Part shown: piece by piece, positions 8,060-11,058 of the stretch
How the letters are laid out: every line of letters starts with the position of its first letter
How positions within the stretch are numbered: the stretch's first letter is position 1
NCBI GenBank assembly: GCA_913053815.1
Contig: CAJXGK010000038.1
Location: forward strand, 1 to 11,058
Direction of reading: 5' to 3'
DNA: 11,058 nt
DNA from: an uncultured Rhodanobacteraceae bacterium
GTDB lineage: Bacteria; Pseudomonadota; Gammaproteobacteria; Xanthomonadales; Rhodanobacteraceae
Notes under the pieces: model-generated
Databases searched by the model: none
The model's input: the letters and a program-made list of their open reading frames with translations, nothing else
What the model was told of the DNA's origin: nothing
Position numbers and translations under genes: made by a program

Positions 8060-9447
8060 TCGAAGCTACCCTCGTAGCGTTCAGGGGCATAACTTTCAAA
8101 CTTGGTATAGCGCCCCAGAAAAGCGAGCTTGAGGGTACCGGTGGGTCCATTGCGCTGCTTCCCGATGATGACCTCGGCCAGCCCCTTGTCAGCGGAATCC
8201 TTGTGGTAATACTCATCACGGTAAATAAACAAAATCACATCGGCATCCTGCTCAATGGCCCCGGACTCGCGCAAGTCAGCCATCATGGGCCGTTTGTCGG
8301 TGCGTTGTTCCAAGGAACGATTAAGCTGAGACAAGACAACCACCGGAATATTCAGTTCCTTGGCCAAGGCCTTGAGGCCACGTGAAATCTCGGAGATCTC
8401 GGTGGCCCGGTTTTCTTTGTTACCCGGAACCTGCATCAGCTGTAGATAGTCGATGACGATCAAGCCCAGACCATGCTCACGCTGGATACGACGCGCCCGA
8501 GCCCGTATTTCATTCGGAGCTAAAGCCGCAGTATCGTCAATGAAGATCTTGGCCTTCCCGAGAAGGCCCATAGCCTGGGTGACCCGCGGCCAGTCCTCCT
8601 CGGCAATATCGCCGTTGCGCAGGTGGGTTTGGTCTATCCGACCAATGGCCGAGACCAGTCGGAAGCCAAGCTGGGTCACCGACATTTCCATGGAAAAAAA
8701 CAATACGCTTTGCTTGTCGCTGAGCGCAGCGTGCTCGGCAATATTCAGGGCTAAAGAAGTCTTACCCATCGATGGCCGGGCGGCGACGACGACCAGATCA
8801 GACCTTTGTAAGCCGGAGGTCCAACGGTCCAGATCGACAAAGCCGGTGGACAACCCGGTAAGCTGGCCACGGTTTTCATAGCGCTCATGGAGAATGCGCA
8901 GCACCTCACGAGCCGTATCGGGCATGCTGGTATAACTCTTGCGTCCCCGCGCCCCTGTTTCAGCAATAGCAAAGACGCGCTGCTCAGCAGCTTCCAGAAG
9001 ATCCCTCGAATGGCGCCCATCAGGATGATAGGCCTCTTCAGCCGTGCTGATACCCGCATCGATCAGCTGCCGCAGAATTGATTTCTCGCGAACAATGTCC
9101 GCATAGGCACGGATGTTCGCCGCACCGGGCGTATTTTCCGCAAGCTCAATCAGATACGCAGCGCCACCGATTTCGTCAGTCTTGCCATGATGTTGAAACC
9201 ACTCACCAATGGTCAGTACATCACAAGGTTGATTGCAGGCCACTAGCTCGCTTATTGCCTGAAAAATCAGCCGGTGATCCTTGCGGTAGAAATCTTCGGC
9301 AATGAGACGATCAGCAATCTTGTCCCAGGCATCGGCCACCAGCATGGTGCCCCCGAGAACCGCTTGTTCGGCTTCGATCGAATGCGGCGGCACACGCAAG
9401 GTATCGACTGTGGCTGGATTGATGCGATCCGTGTTCAATGCAGGCAT
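8056..9447 (-). CDS. dnaB: Replicative DNA helicase DnaB
   Basis: DnaB is the hexameric 5'-3' helicase that unwinds DNA at the replication fork and recruits primase. The 463-residue product is of full length: an N-terminal helical domain starting at PPHSIEAEQAVLGG (20-33), a linker (about 150-180), and a RecA-like C-terminal domain with Walker A ARPSMGKTS (223-231), FFSMEMS (250-256), Walker B LIVIDYLQLM (329-338), the SQLNR motif (373-377) and DLRESGAIEQDAD (391-403). No intein interrupts these usual insertion sites. The ATG at 9447 has a strong GGAGAGG Shine-Dalgarno 8 nt upstream. The 237-bp leader towards rplI contains DnaA-box-like sites and two hairpins, annotated separately, suggesting dnaB may be regulated separately from the ribosomal protein genes. 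Confidence 0.98.
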   Translation of the reverse strand: MPALNTDRINPATVDTLRVPPHSIEAEQAVLGGTMLVADAWDKIADRLIAEDFYRKDHRLIFQAISELVACNQPCDVLTIGEWFQHHGKTDEIGGAAYLIELAENTPGAANIRAYADIVREKSILRQLIDAGISTAEEAYHPDGRHSRDLLEAAEQRVFAIAETGARGRKSYTSMPDTAREVLRILHERYENRGQLTGLSTGFVDLDRWTSGLQRSDLVVVAARPSMGKTSLALNIAEHAALSDKQSVLFFSMEMSVTQLGFRLVSAIGRIDQTHLRNGDIAEEDWPRVTQAMGLLGKAKIFIDDTAALAPNEIRARARRIQREHGLGLIVIDYLQLMQVPGNKENRATEISEISRGLKALAKELNIPVVVLSQLNRSLEQRTDKRPMMADLRESGAIEQDADVILFIYRDEYYHKDSADKGLAEVIIGKQRNGPTGTLKLAFLGRYTKFESYAPERYEGSFE

Positions 9448-9478
9448 CCGATTGACCTCTCCGACAGTTCAGATAGAA

Positions 9479-9503
9479 GTCAGGCTCGGAGATGAGCCCT
9501 GAC
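9479..9503 (-). promoter_or_regulatory. Hairpin in the dnaB leader, just upstream of its ribosome binding site
   Basis: On the minus strand GTCAGGGCTC and GAGCCTGAC pair with a single bulged base, closing a 6-nt loop ATCTCC. The stem ends 16 nt before the GGAGAGG ribosome binding site (9456-9462) of dnaB. Five loop bases (TCTCC) are complementary to GGAGA in that site. Pairing would make a pseudoknot over the Shine-Dalgarno; this is an inference from sequence only. Confidence 0.35.
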
Positions 9504-9552
9504 CATTACATGCATAATGACGAGTGTTACGGTTAGAGGGAAGGGGCCGCCT

Positions 9553-9593
9553 TGTGCAGAACTAGGGAACTCCCTGTGCATAAGCGTGTATAA
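9553..9593 (-). promoter_or_regulatory. Cluster of DnaA-box-like 9-mers upstream of dnaB
   Basis: Read on the minus strand there are three 9-mers resembling the DnaA box TTWTNCACA. TTATGCACA (9575-9583) is a full match; TTATACACG (9585-9593) and TTCTGCACA (9553-9561) each have one mismatch. All face the same way. The first two are 10 bp apart and the third is 22 bp from the central one, roughly whole helical turns. They lie 106-146 bp upstream of the dnaB start. DnaA regulation of dnaB is inferred, not shown; the TTATAC part could also serve as a -10 element. Confidence 0.4.
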
Positions 9594-9623
9594 GCTGTAG
9601 CGGTCGCAAAACCTGCAACACTC

Positions 9624-9662
9624 ACTCCCGATCAAGGCACCGCAGGCGCCCTGACCGGGAGT
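9624..9662 (-). other. 18-bp hairpin between rplI and dnaB
   Basis: Starting 22 nt after the rplI stop, the minus-strand RNA can form an uninterrupted 18-bp stem with a 3-nt loop (TGC): 15 Watson-Crick pairs plus three G-U pairs. On the plus strand those three positions become A-C mismatches, so the structure is specific to the strand that the operon transcribes. No T-run follows directly (TTTT only about 12 nt later), so it may be a weak or Rho-associated terminator, an attenuator, or a processing/stability hairpin protecting the rpsF-rpsR-rplI message. Confidence 0.6.
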
Positions 9663-9684
9663 CGTAACCGTGTAGCGGTGCTGC

Positions 9685-10131
9685 CTAAACTGCCTGCACA
9701 AGTACCTTGACAAGTGCATTCACATCGGTATGCAGAGCGATAGTGATTTCGTACTCGCCTACCATCCGCAGCGGGCCCTCGGCCAGCACCACTTCGCCTT
9801 TGTTCACGGCTAAGCCACGGGCACTGAACAGCTCGGCAATATCACGCTGGCCTACCGATCCAAACAGCTTGCCCTCGGGGCTGGCATGAACGTCTATGCT
9901 GATGCTCTGCCCGTCAAGCGCCTGCTTACGCGATAGGGCACCATCTAGATGACCCCGGGCACGTGCTTCAATCCCAACTCGACGCTTTTCAAAATCAGCC
10001 AGGTTTACAACCGTGGCAGGAATGGCTTTCCCCTGCGGGATCAGATAGTTGCGACCATAACCCGGTTTGACAATAACTGTTTCACCCAGACTGCCGAGAT
10101 TTTTGACTTTTTCAAGAAGAATCAATTGCAT
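9685..10131 (-). CDS. rplI: 50S ribosomal protein L9 (bL9)
   Basis: L9 binds 23S rRNA near the L1 stalk and helps maintain translational fidelity. The 148-residue product has the family length and layout: N-terminal RNA-binding domain MQLILLEKVKNLG with the signature PGYGRNYLIPQGKA (23-36), a long connecting helix (about 42-75), and a C-terminal domain containing GKLFGSVGQRDIAE. The ATG at 10131 begins at the standard N-terminus, though its Shine-Dalgarno (GGGAAA) is weak. A 100-bp spacer separates it from rpsR upstream, and a strong hairpin follows it. It is probably co-transcribed with rpsF and rpsR. No lesions are seen. Confidence 0.97.
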   Translation of the reverse strand: MQLILLEKVKNLGSLGETVIVKPGYGRNYLIPQGKAIPATVVNLADFEKRRVGIEARARGHLDGALSRKQALDGQSISIDVHASPEGKLFGSVGQRDIAELFSARGLAVNKGEVVLAEGPLRMVGEYEITIALHTDVNALVKVLVQAV

Positions 10132-10231
10132 AGAAAATTTCCCGTATCGTTAGCATCGTCGGCCGATGCAGCCTGGTGGCTGTCCGAACGCGAAGCAGTG
10201 GTCCCCTCACCGGCGGGCCAGCGACTCAAAC

Positions 10232-10462
10232 TCAGATGTCATGGTTGTCGGTGAAAGGTAGTAGGGCGAGAAAACGCGCCCGTTTCACTGCGAGTGCCAG
10301 CTTCCGCTGATAGTGGACCTTGGTGCCGGTAACGCGACTTGGAACGATCTTGCCGGTTTCAGTGATGTACTGACGCAAGGTAGCAAGGTCCTTGTAATCG
10401 ATATCGGTAACCCCTTCAGCAGTGAAGCGGCAATATTTACGGCGGCGGAAAAACTTGGACAT
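10232..10462 (-). CDS. rpsR: 30S ribosomal protein S18 (bS18)
   Basis: S18 forms a pair with S6 on the platform of the small subunit. The 76-residue product is of normal length, with the usual N-terminus [13 protein letters not shown], the [20 protein letters not shown] core and the basic motif [23 protein letters not shown] single Cys at residue 11 corresponds to the one generally seen there. A GAGGA Shine-Dalgarno overlaps the rpsF stop codon, with only 10 nt between the two genes, which implies coupled translation with S6, its assembly partner. Confidence 0.98.
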   Translation of the reverse strand: MSKFFRRRKYCRFTAEGVTDIDYKDLATLRQYITETGKIVPSRVTGTKVHYQRKLALAVKRARFLALLPFTDNHDI

Positions 10463-10472
10463 GGTGAAATCC

Positions 10473-11006
10473 TCAGGCAGTCTGTTCGGCGTTATCGGTC
10501 ACGCCGGCATCGGCATTTTCCACCGGCTTATCCTCTGCGGGTGAGTTATTTTTAGTGTCTTCGGGCGGCTTTTTAGCCCCCTCATCAGACCCGCTGTGGG
10601 GGTGTGAACGGGTCTCGGTTTCCTCATCGCGGCGACGTGATTTGGAGTCCTCTTTTTCCTTAACCTTGAGAATTGGGGAAGGCTCGGTGACCGCTTCATC
10701 CATGCGTATAATGAGATGTCGCAACACCGCGTCGTTAAATTGGAAGGTGGACTTCAACTCGTCAATGGTGGCCTGATCGCATTCGATATTCAGCAACGCA
10801 TAGTGCGCCTTGGCCAAATCCTGGATCGAATAGGCCAGTTGGCGACGCCCCCAGTCTTCCTGACGATGCACTTTGCCACCACTTTCTTCGACCAGGGTCT
10901 TGTAGCGCTCGACCATGGCGGGAAGGTAGGAGAGGCGGCGGAGGATATCCTCGCGGCCTGCTTCGTCTGGAACTATTTCAACACCCACCCGGAAGAGGAA
11001 AAGCAC
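10473..11006 (-). CDS. rpsF: 30S ribosomal protein S6 (bS6), N-terminus replaced, long acidic tail
   Basis: S6 binds S18 and 16S rRNA in the 30S platform. Clear S6 homology begins only at [10 protein letters not shown] (about 10926 downwards), then [28 protein letters not shown] and [17 protein letters not shown]. The expected N-terminal strand (roughly MRHYEIVFLVHPDQSEQ) is absent. The in-frame sequence from the GTG at 11006 to about 10927 is unrelated to S6, has no ribosome binding site, and is closed upstream by a TAG at 11034-11036. The true start is therefore missing or displaced by a rearrangement or assembly join. The C-terminal part is also unusual: about 70 residues of Lys/Glu/Asp/Ser-rich low complexity follow the conserved core, ending at 10473. 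Identity is certain; whether the gene is functional as shown is doubtful. Confidence 0.82.
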   Translation of the reverse strand: MLFLFRVGVEIVPDEAGREDILRRLSYLPAMVERYKTLVEESGGKVHRQEDWGRRQLAYSIQDLAKAHYALLNIECDQATIDELKSTFQFNDAVLRHLIIRMDEAVTEPSPILKVKEKEDSKSRRRDEETETRSHPHSGSDEGAKKPPEDTKNNSPAEDKPVENADAGVTDNAEQTA

Positions 11007-11058
11007 ATTTCGGGCGACGTTTTGATTATAGATCTAAAAGGGGACGGGGAAACCATCG
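10923..11058 (+). CDS. Possible partial coding region of unknown function, opposite to the rpsF 5' end
   Basis: From about 10923 to the window edge the plus strand is open in one frame (45 codons), begins [14 protein letters not shown] and continues through HPEEEKHIS to DLKGDGETI. Codons show a strong purine-first, G/C-third pattern (for example GAG GCG GCG GAG GAT ATC CTC), which the opposite rpsF frame lacks here. It starts just where S6 homology stops, as if a piece of another gene had been joined. I do not recognise the family. The start lies upstream of, or at, the junction and the end lies outside the window. It could still be a chance open frame. Confidence 0.25.

Noticed and set aside
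8056..9447. Possible intein or split in dnaB
   Set aside because: Walker A, Walker B and SQLNR regions are continuous and the protein is of normal length.
9480..9719. 79-codon minus-strand open frame between rplI and dnaB
   Set aside because: It overlaps the rplI 3' end, has no ribosome binding site, and its composition follows the hairpins and DnaA-like repeats; no recognisable protein features.
10941..10952. Perfect 12-bp palindrome GAGGATATCCTC near the rpsF junction as a recombination site
   Set aside because: It sits inside the coding-like fragment about 15 bp from the homology break, has no flanking repeat, and palindromes of this size arise by chance; noted only as a location.

Overview
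The window (about 57% G+C by eye) looks like chromosomal DNA from a gammaproteobacterium. Three things support this. The minus-strand block rpsF-rpsR-rplI-dnaB-alr is a familiar core-genome neighbourhood. A divergent ffh / YpjD-type membrane gene pair is typical of the class. A PilZ protein closely resembling Pseudomonas aeruginosa PA4608 (MapZ) sits beside radA, as it does there. I cannot place it to genus.

Layout, left to right. Positions 1-225 hold no gene I can support, only a short inverted repeat after ffh. ffh (226-1599, minus) encodes the SRP GTPase. A divergent intergenic stretch follows, then a CcsA/YpjD-type membrane protein (1802-2596, plus). After 250 bp with nothing recognisable comes a MapZ-like PilZ protein (2847-3215, plus), convergent with radA (3245-4621, minus). 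Upstream of radA lies a badly decayed patatin-like phospholipase gene (4639-5908), immediately downstream of an intact 3-hydroxybutyrate dehydrogenase gene (5918-6718). This is the bdhA-patD pair known from Legionella, here with the second gene broken. A 252-bp gap precedes alr (6971-8059), whose start overlaps the stop of dnaB (8056-9447). The 237-bp rplI-dnaB gap is rich in structure: an 18-bp hairpin that pairs fully only as minus-strand RNA, a cluster of DnaA-box-like 9-mers, and a hairpin just before the dnaB ribosome binding site. rplI, rpsR and rpsF close the window.

The genes serve general housekeeping: ribosome assembly (S6, S18, L9), replication (DnaB), peptidoglycan precursor synthesis (Alr), recombination repair (RadA), membrane protein targeting (Ffh), ketone-body/polyhydroxybutyrate metabolism (BdhA) and probable c-di-GMP sensing (PilZ). 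From rpsF to radA every gene points the same way, so much of the block may be co-transcribed.

The anomalies most worth attention are the multi-lesion patD pseudogene, an rpsF gene whose first ~20 codons are replaced by unrelated sequence that looks coding on the opposite strand (a rearrangement or assembly chimera at about 10921-10927), the unusually long charged S6 tail, and the structured rplI-dnaB spacer. I did not find a convincing new multi-gene system (no CRISPR, mobile element, toxin-antitoxin or defence genes).
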